From Capitella teleta (lineage: Eukaryota > Annelida > Polychaeta > Capitellidae), in the NCBI GenBank assembly GCA_000328365.1, contig KB298957.1, positions 141,146 to 205,145 of the forward strand: a DNA stretch of 64,000 bases, in the 5' to 3' direction. The first letter of the stretch is position 1. The number at the start of each line of letters is the position of its first letter. Positions 1 to 11,484 of the stretch are shown one piece after another. A program made the position numbers and the translations under genes. Under the pieces are notes generated by a model that was not told the origin of the DNA, did no database searches, and saw only the letters and a list, made by a program, of their open reading frames with translations.

Positions 1-441
1 ATCCTACATTGGCACAGCGATGCGATCTGATCGGTTTCATTGGCGCTTTTACTCTTCTGCTATATCGCAATATAGATTGATGTTCTGAAACACAAATGAT
101 AACGCTGATTCTTCTATATAATCCGAACACTGCATGCCACATTTAGGTTGAGTGCCCAATTAGTCCAGTCAATAAAAGGTTTGACCCGGACAAAATTGCA
201 ACAGAGTTTATATTTAGTATACCCGATGCAGAATCGGAAGCTACACAACATATCCAAAATCCGATAAAATCCGCGTCGCGGAAAATACCTAAAATTGGGT
301 TTGAAATTAGGTAATGGGGTCAGGGCCATGCGGTGGAGCCGGGGGGGGGGGTCGAGGGGTTCAGAAGAACCCCCCCCCCACTCGCCCATGGAGTTCCGCT
401 TCCCTGAAAAAAAAAATAAAAAGAGAGAAAATATGCTTATT
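1..441. other. Left flank, no gene recognised
   Basis: I see no convincing coding exon here. The stretch carries a run of 11 G at 341-351 and a run of 10 C at 370-379, about 20 bases apart, which could pair as a fold-back. The hAT-like coding sequence begins right after a purine-rich tract. The N-terminal half of that transposase must lie to the left of the window or be lost. Confidence 0.5.
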
Positions 442-1405
442 CTTCCTCAAGAGCCCCAAAAGAGAGGGTCTGCTCTGCTTAATCGTTACAAAGGGCATTC
501 CAGAGGCGAGCAAGCGAAAGCCGATTCTGGACCTGTGTGTGACCAGATGGGCGGAAAGAAACTCAGCCAACATGCATTTTTATCAGTCGTATACCTATAC
601 AGTTAAATCCCTTGAGCTCAAAACTCATGGGTGGAACGCCGATGAATGTGATGCAGAATTTATTGGAGGTGTGAACCACTGATTTCTTGTTAATTGTCAC
701 TAATAAGAATATACATGTTTATATATAGGATGGGACCCCGCTTTGAAGCAGCATCCTTCGTCCCTGCTGACTGCCATCACTTCATTCGAGTTCATAGTCA
801 CTTTCAACACTGTGTATCAGTTCTTAGCCCCCCTCGCAGGAATAACCGTAAAGTTGGAAGAACGAGTACTTGACATCATCCGAGCTCACCAAATGGTATT
901 CATGACTTAACCAAGTGATAGTGCTATAATAATGATAATAAACAATGCAGGTTGATGAAGTCTTGACGTACTACCATGGGAAGTGCGAGGATGCAGCCGC
1001 ATTCTTCAATTCCATTTACTGCCATTCCGTACGATCGAGTTGCCTTGGCATTAACGTAGAACCCTCACAACCAAGATGATCAGCTAAGCAGGAACATCGC
1101 TCGAATGCACCAGCCGACTCCATCGAGGAGTACTACCTGAGAAATCTAGCAATTCCTTTTATGGATTACGTTATCCAAGAGCGTAAAGGACAATTCTCTT
1201 GCAATTAAGTATGCATGAACAACTTGTATAGGCCTGTTGATATCCACGCACTTCTATCTTTTTTAGCTCTCTCCAGAATAGCATCGTTGTTATTTGGGTT
1301 GGTACCCTCCGTGATTGCAGCGGAGGCAATCGATTTAACAGAAGCGATTGAATTGTATGCGGGTGATCTCCCTGCTTCTGAACTAGCAGAGCAGGAAGTG
1401 GATAT
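442..1405 (+). pseudogene. hAT-family transposase-like gene, 5' part (broken, interrupted)
   Basis: This is the middle part of a hAT-superfamily transposase of the kind found in zinc-finger MYM / 52-kDa-repressor-like proteins. The frame shows the family phrases SPKRE.LL and LDLCVTRWAER, then WDPALKQHPSSLLTAITSFE, then VDEVLTYYHGK, then RSNAPADSIEEYY, and LFGLVPSVIAAE near the end. Two short introns are visible: 669-728 (gtgtga to tag) and 896-950 (gtattc to cag), both phase-consistent. A TGA in the third exon and a frameshift near 1205-1230 break it. The reading is cut at 1405 by an LTR element and resumes at 6978. The N-terminal zinc finger and first catalytic residues are not in the window. 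It may be an old transposon or a domesticated gene; the introns favour a gene-like history. Confidence 0.8.
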
Positions 1406-4172
1406 TGTGGCGACAACTCATTAGCTCATCTGCTTGAAAATTAATCACGAACTGCTTGTATCTAAATTTGTCTTTGTATGCAATATTGGAGATGCAATAT
1501 TGAAAATGTGCCGCAATCATCGACTGAAACCACTAAACCATGCACTGATTGGCGATCGCAAGATGGGAGGGAGCCTTACATTCCGTCAACGAGAAAGATG
1601 GGTGTCCCAATTGGACTGGTGTCTTGTAGCCGATGATCTCCTCGATGACATATCAAGTTTCGATATTCACAGCCGATAAAAACAAATCATGCGGCCATCA
1701 GTCTCCAGCTGAAAAGCAGATGCACAGGAACTGGAAACCTCGTAGACAGAAGTCGCCGTCTCCAGCAGCACAGTTACCAGGGAGAAAGATCCACAAAGCC
1801 TCGGAAAGGAATCAAGCTGATATGGTCGATCGCACCATCTTCGCGTCAGCGCTGCTAGTGGCGCAAAACCTGTCAGGATGGGATGAAGAAGGAATTGATA
1901 CAATCAGCAAAGAGATATCGAATGCAATATACCGTGCTGCAAAAGAAGCATCAAGAGAAAATGACTCTGCAAGGACCCAAAGAAGAGATAGATGGAGGAA
2001 CATTATTGAGTCTCATGACCCAAAAAAGTTGTGGCGTGCCATAAACTGGAAAGGAGTTTTTGATAACCCAGCAGACAAGATGACGCAACCTTCAGAGGAA
2101 TCTTTCTGTCAACATTTTCAGCAACTCTTGAACCCATCAACCAAAGGTGGAACCTACCAAGTGCAGGAACCGAAGTACATGCCTCTCCTAGACGATCCCA
2201 TCATGCCAAATGATGTGATCAATGCAATCAGAAAAATTAAGTCAGGCTAAGCAGCTGGCATCGACGGAGGGGCGCCGGATCTACTGAAAGCCCTGCATGA
2301 TGAATGGATTGTGGCACCAACGGGTCTCTTCAACATGGTCTTTCTAACGGAATATCCCAATGAGTGGAATAAGGCAAAGGTCTTCACTTTGTACAAAAAG
2401 AGTGATCGACTTGACCCAGGAAACTATAGGGGGATAAGCACCCCCTTAGCTCTAGCCAAAGCATACGACTCTATCTTGAGCTGTCGATTGAGAACATGGT
2501 ACACTCCATGTAAAAAACAGGCGGGGTCGCAAAAAGGACGAAGATGTGAAGAACAAGTCCTGACGCTGAAACTCTTGATGGACACCGCTAGAAAAACGAA
2601 GCACCCCTTGCTGATAGCCTTCATCAATTACGAGAAGGCATATGACAAAGTTGATAGACGCAAACTTTTTGAAATGTTGGACGAGAGGGGGTGCGGATCT
2701 CAATTTCTCATGGCACTGCAGCAGGAGTTATCGGATCATCCATCTTCACGACAAGCGCCGGGGTCAAACAAGAGCCACAAAGCCACAAGCTGTCCGCTCT
2801 TTACCTTTTTCATCGACGAGACCGTACGTGCTTTGAGAAGCTGTGGAGAGGACGGGTAGTTGAAAGAAATCAGCTGCCTGCTCTTTATGGATGATACAGC
2901 GGTTGTCGCTACAAGTGAAGAATCCATGGAGAAAAAACTACACCTTTTAAAGGAAGCCACTGATTGAATAGGGATGACGATCCACCTACGAAAGTCCCAA
3001 TTCATGATCGTAAGCAGCGTGAGGACAGAACCATTCTTCCTGGACGAAGTGCAGATAGTGCTCACCGCTGAATATGTGTACCTGGGATGCTTGATAAGGA
3101 ACGAGAACGCTGCGAAGGTGTTGTCAAAGGAGATGTCTCAAAAGTGGAAACATGTATGGAAATTTGCATCGTTCTTGCGAAAAAATAATGATGCACCGTT
3201 TGCTGTAAAGAAGAAGGTGTGGGAAAGCTGTGTCAATGCAGCAATAGGTTATGGCTGCCAGACCTGGTTAACTACCAGTTTAAGAGCATTTGAAAAACCA
3301 TACCTGACATCCCTAAAGTCCTTGCTGGGAGTGCAACCGCTGACACCAAACAACCTGACCATCATCGAATCAGGAGTGCTCGGTCCTATCAAGTATGTGA
3401 TCAAAAGGCAAAGACAGTTTTTCGAGAAGGTATTTTCAGCTGCAGACCCCGAGATTAACTGCCTGTCGACAGCAATGCAGATGGCAAGCGAGGCCGTAGT
3501 GCCTGGAACGCACTATATCAGATCAACGATGGCCGCACAACCCCAACAAAGTCGTGAAAGAGAGGCTGTTAAGCAAGCAGAAGAATCTTCACGTGCAACC
3601 ACCTACAAGATGTTCAACCCCTCGCTCGAACCATCGTCGTTATGCCGGTGCCCAGCCAATGCAAGCCCAAAAGAAGCTCACAGAATTGCATACACTCGAA
3701 TACGACTGAGCTCACATCGTTTACGAGTTGAGACTGGGCGGTGGGCCCGCATCCCGAGAGAGGAAAGAATTTGCTCTTGCGGCCAAGGAGTGCAAGAGGA
3801 ACACCACGTGCTCCTGGAGTGCAGTCAAACAGCTGCAGCCAGGAGAGGACTGTACTTGGAGGACGACTGCCCCCGGACCCTGATCGAGCTCTTTGGGAGG
3901 AACGACCAAGAGAAAGTTGCCGAGTTGTGCCGTGATGTTTTAATTTTGTGCAAACAGTAGTGTCATTCGATCTGTCTTTTTTGCTTTACTGAACTCGTAT
4001 TCATCATGAAGTTGTTTTGTTTTTTTCACCATTCTTGGACATATCTGTCAATAAAATCATACATACATACAATCATACATATGTTTCGATTTCGTTGATA
4101 TAAAAGCTCATGCTTTCCACATTAAAATTATTCTTCTCTTGGAATCTTGCATTCGTCTTTGCCATTCCATAT
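1406..4172 (+). repeat. 5' LTR of the Gypsy element, split in two by a LINE
   Basis: The left half of the LTR is at 1406-1480 and the right half at about 4084-4172. Together they match the intact 3' LTR at 6815-6977 with about four differences. The sequence between the halves is the LINE. Confidence 0.88.
1481..4079 (+). mobile_element. 5'-truncated LINE (non-LTR retrotransposon)
   Basis: The element starts inside the C-terminal end of an APE-type endonuclease (phrase SQLDWCL near 1610-1625). A linker follows, then reverse transcriptase: AAGIDG near 2250, NYRGIS near 2425, FINYEKAYDKVDR near 2620-2660 and the catalytic FMDD at 2887-2898. The C-terminal region has YLGCLI and a CCHC-like zinc motif (ICSCGQ ... 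EEHHVLLEC). The reverse transcriptase to C-terminus stretch sits in one frame, interrupted by in-frame stops at about 2248 (TAA), 2857 (TAG) and 2965 (TGA); the endonuclease fragment is in another frame. The 3' tail is a short CATA repeat. A 4-bp TATG is possibly duplicated at its ends. The catalytic FMDD differs from the usual F/YADD. I do not assign a clade. Confidence 0.85.
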
Positions 4173-4196
4173 TGGTGATCCCGACGTGATTTGAAC
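4173..4196 (+). other. Primer binding site complementary to tRNA-Trp
   Basis: The first 18 bases, TGGTGATCCCGACGTGAT, match the complement of the 3' end of animal tRNA-Trp with one difference, and the match continues with TTGAAC. It lies directly after the 5' LTR, where minus-strand synthesis is primed in this class. Confidence 0.82.
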
Positions 4197-6800
4197 AAGC
4201 AACCTTCTGAACTGGATGGTTGTGACCGTTATCACGAACTTCTGCGAGAGTACCCTGCCATCACTGAGCCGACCTTTCATGCCTCCTCCCCTCCTCATGG
4301 TATTTACCATCGTATCACAACACATGGTTTGTCTATCACATCTAAGCCTCGTCATTTAAGTCCTGAGAAGTTGGCAATTGCAAAGGAGAAGTTCTTGTCC
4401 ATGAAGCGAATGGGTATTGTACGTAAAGGTCACGGTCAGTAGTCCTCTCCCTTGCATATGGCACCAAAGGGCAGCGGGTGGTGCCCTTGTGGTGATTACA
4501 GGCGTCTTAACATTGCTTCCATTCCAGACAAATATCCTATCCCACATATTCAGGAGTTCACTGCTCATCTGGCTGGTTCGCGAATATATTCCAAAATTGA
4601 TCTTATCGGAGGATACTATCAGATCCCTTTTGCTCCTGAAGATGTCAAAAAGACGACCATAACAACACTGTTTGGCCTGTGTGAGTTTATCAGGATGCCA
4701 TTTGGTCTTAGAAATGCGGGGCAATCATTTCAACGTTTAATGGATAGTGTTTTGCAGGACCTTCCATGAGTTTTCGTTTATATTGATGATATTTTTGTTG
4801 CCAGCACAACCCCGGAACAACATTTGTCAGATGTGCGTCAGATTTTCGAGAGATTAGAACAGCATGGATTGATTGTGCAGCCAGAAAAATGCGAGTTTGG
4901 TAAATCTGAGATCAATTTTCTTGGACATTGTGTGTCCGCCTCTGGCACTCGCCTTCTTCCAGCCAAAGTGACTGCAATACAGAATTTCAGTCGCCCCAGT
5001 ACTGTTCCTGCGCTTCAGAAGTTCATTTGGATGATCAACTATTATCACTGTTACGTTCCAAAATCAGTATAGGGTATGCAACCGTTGTATGCTGCTATCA
5101 AGGCCAAGTCACCTGGTTCTTCTCCACGATGGACTGAAAATGCAATATCTGCCTCCGAAGGTATGAAAACGCGACTCGCTAAGGCTACTCTTCTCGCCCA
5201 CCCAATCAAGAATAGCCCGTTGGCATTGTGCACTGATGCATCAGACACTGGAGTTGGTGCAGTCTTAGAGCAATGGACTGGTAATTATTGGGAACCAATG
5301 GGGTTCTTTAGCCGCCACCTTTCGCCTCCTCAGTCAAAGTACAGTGCATTTGATCGTGAGCTGCTTGCTGCGTACCTTGCCGTTCGTCATTTCCAGCCGT
5401 GGATTGCAGGACGTAACTGTTGTCTGTTCACAGATCATAAACCTCTGGTGTATGCTGTTTCGAAACGATCTGATTTTTGGTGTGCACGACAGCAGAGACA
5501 CTTGTCAGCCATTTCTGAATTCATTGGAGATGTGCAGCATCGCCCTGGTAAATCTAATACTGTCGCAGATTATCTTTCGTGAGATCCAGAAGCTCACGCT
5601 ATTACTCTTGGGGTTGATTACACGGCCCTTGCAGCAAGTCAAGTTACCTGCCCTACTGTCCAGGATCTCAAGACCTCCATCACTGGGATGCAACTCTCTA
5701 TGCATCAAGTGTCCTCTAATGGCCCTCTCCTTCTTTGTGACATGTCTCTTGGCCATCCTCGTGTGGTAGTTTCAGATTCGTGGAAAGGGCGTATCTTTGA
5801 TGTTATTCATGGGTTGTCTCACCCCGGGTGCCGTGGAACACAGCGTCTGATCGGTCGTAACTTTGTTTGGCATCGAATGACAGCGGACACAGCGAAGTGG
5901 TGTCGTGAGTGTTTTGCATGCCATTCTTCGAAGATTCAACGTCATGTCAAGACCCCAGTACCTGAGGTACCTGCCGCTGATGTTGTTTTTAGCCATATTC
6001 ATGTTGATTTGGTTGGTCCCTTGCCGCCATGCAGAGGTTTCATTCATCTCTTTACTATAATTGACAGAACTACCCGATGGCCTGTGGCCATTCCCCTGAA
6101 GGAAACCTCTACTGCTGCTTGTGTTGATGCTCTATTCACAGGCTGGATCTCTCGTTTTGGTGTGCCAGTTCATTTGACTTCTGATAGAGGGTCTCAATTC
6201 ACTTCTTATTTATGGCGCAGTATGGCTGAAGATCTCGGGACCACTCTGCACAGAACCACCTCGTATCATCCTCAGAGCAACGGAATGTGGAACGCTTTCA
6301 CCGATCTCTGAAGGCGTCTCTACGAGCTCGATTAAATGGCCCTGATTGGATGTCACACTTGCCTTGGGTGCTTCTCGGGTTACGTACTTATCCTAAAGAT
6401 GACTCTAACATTTCCCCTGCAGAAGCTGCGCTCTCTCACCATCCGATGCTGCCTGGTATGTTCATTGCTCCACGCATTCAGAATACTCGTGCAACCATCC
6501 CAGTCAAACACCATGGTACTTCACCATCTTTATTGCCTGTCAACTTGCAGTCAGCCAAGCATGTTTTTGCCCGGGTTGATTTGCATTGAACGCCATTTCA
6601 ACGTCCTCATTAGGGTCCCTTTTTTGTCGTTAGTGTGGACTCAAAAACCGTCTTGATCCGTGGAGCTGAAAGTGTTATATTTCTCGACCGAGTCAAGATT
6701 GCTCATTTGCCTCCAGACCCTGTTTCAACCCCATCTCCCGACGCTGACACGTATGCTAGGACACGCTCCGGTCGTCAGGTTAAACCTCCACTTCGCTACC
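4197..6800 (+). pseudogene. Gypsy pol fossil: reverse transcriptase, RNase H, integrase
   Basis: In order, the region shows reverse transcriptase (phrases YSKIDLIGGYYQI, FGLCEFIRMPFGL, YIDDIFVAS), RNase H (LCTDASDTGVGAVLEQ, FTDHKPLVY), then integrase with an HHCC zinc region (CRECFACHSS) and a catalytic core (HVDLVGPLP, TSDRGSQF, YHPQSNG). The region is broken and not expected to be functional. No gag, protease or envelope is seen. Confidence 0.9.
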
Positions 6801-6814
6801 AGGGAGGGGGCTGA
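6801..6814 (+). other. Polypurine tract of the Gypsy element
   Basis: The purine-rich stretch AGGGAGGGGGCTGA lies directly before the 3' LTR, where plus-strand priming occurs in LTR elements. Confidence 0.65.
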
Positions 6815-6977
6815 TGTGGCGACAACTCATTAGCTCATCTGCTCGAAGATTAATCACGAACTGCTTGTATCTAAATTTGTCTTTGTATGTTTCGATTTCA
6901 TTGATATAAAAGCTCATGCTTTCCACATTAAAATTATTCTTCTCTTGGAATCTTGCATTCGTCTTTCCCATTCCATA
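6815..6977 (+). repeat. 3' LTR of the Gypsy element
   Basis: This is the uninterrupted LTR, beginning TGTGGCGACAAC. It contains a TATAAAA-like box (atataaaagc) in its middle. The exact 3' edge is uncertain by about five bases because the two LTRs differ at the end. Confidence 0.88.
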
Positions 6978-7317
6978 ACATGTGGGTAACAAAGTTCTGA
7001 GCCATACACGAAGCCGAAAGGCCCAGCTTGTATGCCGCAGCACTGAAACAATGTCCGAGGGAGATTTATCCCAATATCCATTGCTTGTTGCGCATATTGC
7101 ATGTACCTTGCCAGTCACCTCATGTGAATGTGAATGTGAACGCTCCAACATTGTCTTCCACCGCCTACATAACTTAAACACATGTAGCATGGGTGAAGAG
7201 TGGCATTCGTCGCTGGCTCTGATTGCGATCCATTACGATCATCCCATCTCCTTAGACGAAGTCGTTCAGGTGTTCGCTAAAATGCACCCGGGCAGAGGCT
7301 CGAGTTTGACAGTGTAA
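6978..7317 (+). pseudogene. hAT-family transposase-like gene, 3' part (dimerisation domain)
   Basis: This is the C-terminal hAT dimerisation domain of the same gene as the 5' part. It shows LPVTSCECECERSN, LHNLNTCSMGEEWHSSLALI, IHYDHPISLDEVVQVF and a stop after the family's usual end. Joining across the Gypsy insertion restores the hAT reading order at a residue pair typical of the family (QEVD then MW). A duplicated TGTGAA unit inserts two residues in the CECE stretch. The reading is open from 6982 to the stop. A possible AATAAA lies about 35 bases after the stop. Confidence 0.85.
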
Positions 7318-8224
7318 ATTTTGTGTCTGAGTGAGAATGATTTGTGAACTGATGAATAAAAGTTTGCCTACCCAGTTGATGAAGGTTGTCATGGATACTA
7401 AATTAACTTTTGCTTTTATACGGGTCCACGTGCGTACCATTTAAAAGGTTCAGCATAGCTGCAAAAATTGTCTCTGGATAGCTTCAAATTGCATAGATTT
7501 GCAACTGCTATTGCAAAATTTTTCCGGGAAAGCATGCTCCCGGACCCCTTAGTTACCAAGTGCTTGTTCTAGTTTCCCCTTGACTGATTACGACCCCCCC
7601 CCCCCCTCCCCTTCAGAATGACCACCGCGCGGGCCTGGGGTAAGGGGGGGGGTATAAAAAGGACTTTAGTGTGTTTCTTAAAGGTATCATTTATGACATA
7701 GTAGAAACCAATTTTGATCACTGTTATTGTGCAGATTTGTCCCAAAAATGTTGGATAGGTATTAATTACTAATGAAAATAAATGGAGATATATAGGCCTA
7801 TAATTAGCCCGTTATATAACCGATGATTTAGGATGATCCTCGGTAACATCTTTTGAGACTACTTCAATCGGTATTTGTGATATTCATTTTGTCTTATAAT
7901 CCTTATAGACCTACGTACTAGATATCTGTAGATTGATCATAGAGATTATTATGATAGGCCAACTTGGTTCATCGAAGTATTATTTTTGTGCGTTATGACG
8001 ACCTGTAGTGCGTTATGAATTCTTCATCTGAGTTATGCTTGATCCTCCATCATCCATGATAATCATATAATGTTCACATAATTCACTGAGTTTAAACGAG
8101 ATGGCTATTATTATCAACATTTCATGAAACGTTCGTCGCCAACACGTGTTCTTTATTTGTTTACATCCACCGAATGAGGTCAGAGTACACACACGTCAGA
8201 TCATTTGCATATCATTAGCATAAA
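7318..8224. other. Intergenic region with homopolymer runs, no gene seen
   Basis: I find no coding exon. The region has a run of about 14 C near 7595-7608 and a run of G near 7645-7654 which could pair, then AT-rich sequence leading to a promoter-like area at 8.2 kb. Confidence 0.5.
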
Positions 8225-8338
8225 TCCAACATGGCGCTCACAAGCAGATGACGGATCTTGCCGTGTTTATTTAGGTCATTTCTTGGAGATTTAGCCTCTG
8301 GATAGCTGAATCGCCGCCGCTCTTGGTCCATTTACAGG
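8225..8338 (+). promoter_or_regulatory. Candidate promoter and non-coding first exon of the flippase gene
   Basis: A YY1-like initiator-region motif (AACATGGCGCT, 8229-8239) is followed by about 100 bases of GC-richer sequence ending in a good splice donor (TTACAG then GTAAATG). The first in-frame coding exon of the P4-ATPase, 5.6 kb downstream, starts after a strong acceptor just before an ATG, so an upstream untranslated exon is expected. Linking the two is inference. Confidence 0.35.
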
Positions 8339-8445
8339 TAAATGATCTTTTATACCTGTCATATTCGCCGATCATTCGATCTGGCTTTTGAGATGATTCA
8401 AATATTTATCGCCCTCTGTTCAATGTATCCAATTTGATTCTGATT

Positions 8446-8490
8446 CACACTCACACTGTCACTCACTGTGAGTATGTCAGTGTGAGTGTG
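8446..8490. repeat. Inverted repeat (hairpin), 13-bp arms
   Basis: CACACTCACACTG is followed after 19 bases by its exact reverse complement. The loop is itself rich in CACT/AGTG. Confidence 0.7.
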
Positions 8491-8634
8491 TGACCAGGGT
8501 CCGCCTTAGGCTTAGATCATGCACGTACACCACCCTAACTCGGTCTTAGACCCCCGTTACGTAATCAGTGCATCCACCTGACTCGAAATCACCGATGTGA
8601 ATTGAAATGAAAGGTTGAGTGAGCAACGTTAGAG

Positions 8635-8783
8635 CACAGGGAGTCTTACCAGTCCAGTGGGCTCCGGATACATGAAATGCCTATGCAGCCTTCTAGACAG
8701 TATATAATATATATATAGACAGAAAGCATTCACTGCATTGAGTTTTGTCCATATCTGCTCGCTCACTGGTAAGACCCCCTGTG
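8635..8783. mobile_element. hAT-type MITE, copy 1
   Basis: This 149-bp non-autonomous element has terminal inverted repeats (CACAGGGAGTCTTACCAGT at the left, the complementary form at the right). It is flanked by a perfect 8-bp direct repeat CGTTAGAG (8627-8634 and 8784-8791). Eight-bp target duplications and CA-GGG termini are typical of the hAT superfamily. It contains no coding sequence. Confidence 0.9.
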
Positions 8784-8791
8784 CGTTAGAG

Positions 8792-11296
8792 CAGGAAATA
8801 TGATCCATAACTTCATAAAGTCTGAATAGATTGTCATGATGATGATGATGATGATGATTGTATATAAAGCAAGGTAATAACCTTATTATTTTACTGTAGC
8901 TGTGTCACGTGTGTGACCCTCGTCACCCTGGCTGCTGAACACCCAGCTCATATACAGTACTCTGTAGTCTTGGCATTGCCTATGATAGAGTCACAACTAG
9001 AGGGAGTGACAGTGACAATAATTCACAATAGCCGTAGTAACTAAGCAACTGCTAAGGAGTTAATTAATAGTGCCCAAGTACAAACAACACAATAATACTG
9101 TGACCATACTGGGCCCTCATGTGCTATGTAGCTGACTTATGACGGTATCATAGTATGGTTGTCGAACGGTTGTGGATAGTAATACAGTAGTTTCTCATTA
9201 TAAGTATGCAGGATAAAGATCCTGTTGGATGTGATTTAGTTATTTATGAAAGATCAGCGATAAATCGGGTCGGTAAGAACACGGGTGGACGTCCAAGACT
9301 CCTGGGTTCCTCACATGCTCCTGTCACCTGCATTGATCTGGTACATTTGATGGTGAGTCGCAACTCATGTTTCATGTTTGTTTCATGCATATACATTAGC
9401 TCACTCGGTCTCAGTACTGCAATATACGGTAGTTTATAGGAGTCAACTTTTGATACAGTTAACAATCAACTTCACAAGTTTATGTTATATATTATTATAT
9501 ATATTTATTATATATATATTTAGTTATATGTTTTGAATATTTTATTCACTAAAGTCGCAGAAAAGATATCTGTCAAAAAGGCCAAAATGATTACACCCCC
9601 AAACTGAAAAAGGAGTGTGGAGGAAATGACCAGTTTTACAGTTCAGATTGACTTTGAAAATGAATGGAAAAACTAATTTATGTTCATCTAGAATTCTAAA
9701 TGTATTGTGCTAGACCGGCCTGAGCTCCATTTTTTGCCTGGATCCGAGGGACAGAACTTACTCACAGGTGAATATCTATATATAGATTCTTACCTGAGGT
9801 TTTTTTGGTCCAGAACTCTATACGACTGATCCCACGGCTATATAACTATGAATCATTTTCTGTCACCTCAAACAACATGCCTATGTGACAAATGGCCCAT
9901 TTAAGTATAATTCATAAGCCAACAGCAGCTCTGTAAATCACAATTCAACTTTATAACATTGCAGTTTCTACTGAATCATTTCCCTGACTAAGCGCAGTCG
10001 TTTTACTAGTCCCAGTAGTAGTAATAGTAGCATGACTAGTATTTCTGCATACACTCATGTGCTGATAATAATTGCATCACAATCCACTGTTTTCTTTTTC
10101 TTGTTCATTCAAAGTGACTGTAGTTCAGTTGGGATTTTTGAATAATCAACTGGGTTTATTGATCCCCTCCTCTTCAAGCAGATTATGAATTATTTCCTGC
10201 AATCTTCTCATTCTGAGGTCCTCTATATTGGCTAATATTACATAATGATCAATCTGTGTTATTCTGATTTCTGAGTGCTTGTTTTCTTGCATTGCTCATT
10301 CACTAAGTTGGGTTCTAAATCTAATAATAACAAAATTGTCTGTATTCAGTGCAATTTACTATCAATTATTATATAATTTTATATTTTATACACATTGTGA
10401 AGAATTTTCATTTAAAAAGAAAAGATGAATGGAAAGTTCGACTTTTTATTTGCTACTATTGCTAGTCATATCAGTCATCACTATAGGCCTAGTCCACAAA
10501 TCAATTTATCAGATGATGTAATGATTCCCTGGTACTTAATAATAGACAAAAGGGTCTTGAAATGTACCCTGGTACGTAGTGCAACTTGCAAGTGCATTGT
10601 AACTAGCGATGTATTAGCTGACTTGTTCCTGATCAATTCATTCTACAGTCTACACTGTGCTGCTGTGACATTTTTATGTGGTATGCTTGTAGTCACCAAC
10701 ATACTATATACATGATATAAATCATATACTCTGGTTATTGTTGTTAGTTATCATATTTTAACTTTAACTTAATTGTAACACACGAGTCCTTTAAAGTTGT
10801 ACAGCCAGCCCAAGCTGTGAGTGCATGTGACCCTAATTTGTATTGAATGTGTACACAACCATATTTTTAAATGCCATCTCTTTCACTAACAGTTGCAGGT
10901 ATATCGTTATTAATTATTAATTCAATCATCACAGTAGAGTCATAAATTGGGCAGGTGCCTCAATTGGCAGAGATGACCTGCTTTTTGCTTCAATTTAATT
11001 TTTTTAAACCAACATTTTGCTCCTTAATTCTGTTCAGTCTTTCATACCTCAATTTTCTTCCCTTGATAATCATAATTATCATTAGCTGACTAGCGGAAGC
11101 TATTTTGAACCTCAATAAAATGAATAAATAGACATTAACAAATCCTTTGAAGTCGTGTTTTCAAACTTCAGAATTATCCCATTGTTCTCATATTGGGTCA
11201 ACTCAGCTGAGCCATAGAAATGCGAATAGAACGAAATATTGTAAGAAGAACTGTTTGTGTTTGGCCAATATTAACTTTGCTTATACACCAGGACCT
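8792..11296. other. AT-rich intergenic or intronic stretch
   Basis: No coding exon is recognised. A GAT-type microsatellite lies at about 8837-8860. If the first exon at 8.3 kb belongs to the flippase gene, this is part of its first intron. Confidence 0.5.
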
Positions 11297-11392
11297 GCAG
11301 TGCTGCCCAACTGCGTAACAAGGCCGGGCGCTGTGTACTACTGTCTATGGTGGTATGCAGGATAAAGAACCCTTGGGATTTATCGATAAGAG
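11297..11392 (+). mobile_element. tRNA-derived SINE fragment (body), cut by assembly gap
   Basis: This 96-bp piece matches the body of the SINE family seen at 42350-42684, but in the opposite orientation to the other copies. It runs into the run of N. Confidence 0.75.
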
Positions 11393-11484
11393 NNNNNNNN
11401 NNNNNNNNNNNNNNNNNNNNNNNNNNNNNNNNNNNNNNNNNNNNNNNNNNNNNNNNNNNNNNNNNNNNNNNNNNNNNNNNNNNN
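11393..11484. other. Assembly gap (92 N)
   Basis: The sequence is unknown here. A SINE copy enters the gap from the left. Confidence 1.

Larger units (their letters stand above)
1406..6977 (+). mobile_element. Ty3/Gypsy LTR retrotransposon, broken, CsRn1-like
   Basis: This is an LTR retrotransposon fossil inserted in a hAT-like gene. It has LTRs of about 163 bp starting TGTGGC, a primer site complementary to tRNA-Trp, a pol region with reverse transcriptase, RNase H and integrase, and a purine-rich tract before the 3' LTR. The tRNA-Trp primer and integrase type point to the CsRn1 clade (inference). The gag and protease regions are absent, as the primer site runs almost straight into reverse transcriptase, so it is an internally deleted copy. 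Pol carries roughly half a dozen breaks. The two LTRs differ at about 4 of roughly 160 positions (near 2.5%), so the insertion is fairly young. A LINE interrupts its 5' LTR. Flanking target duplication is unclear (atat/acat at best). Confidence 0.9.

Noticed and set aside
1396-6990. Clear target-site duplication for the Gypsy element
   Set aside because: The flanks read atat and acat, only three of four bases alike, and the LTR edge is uncertain by a few bases.
9198-9230. Possible SINE fragment (tatgcaggataaagatcc)
   Set aside because: The match is only about 25 bases with mismatches and no flanking family sequence; chance or a very old remnant.
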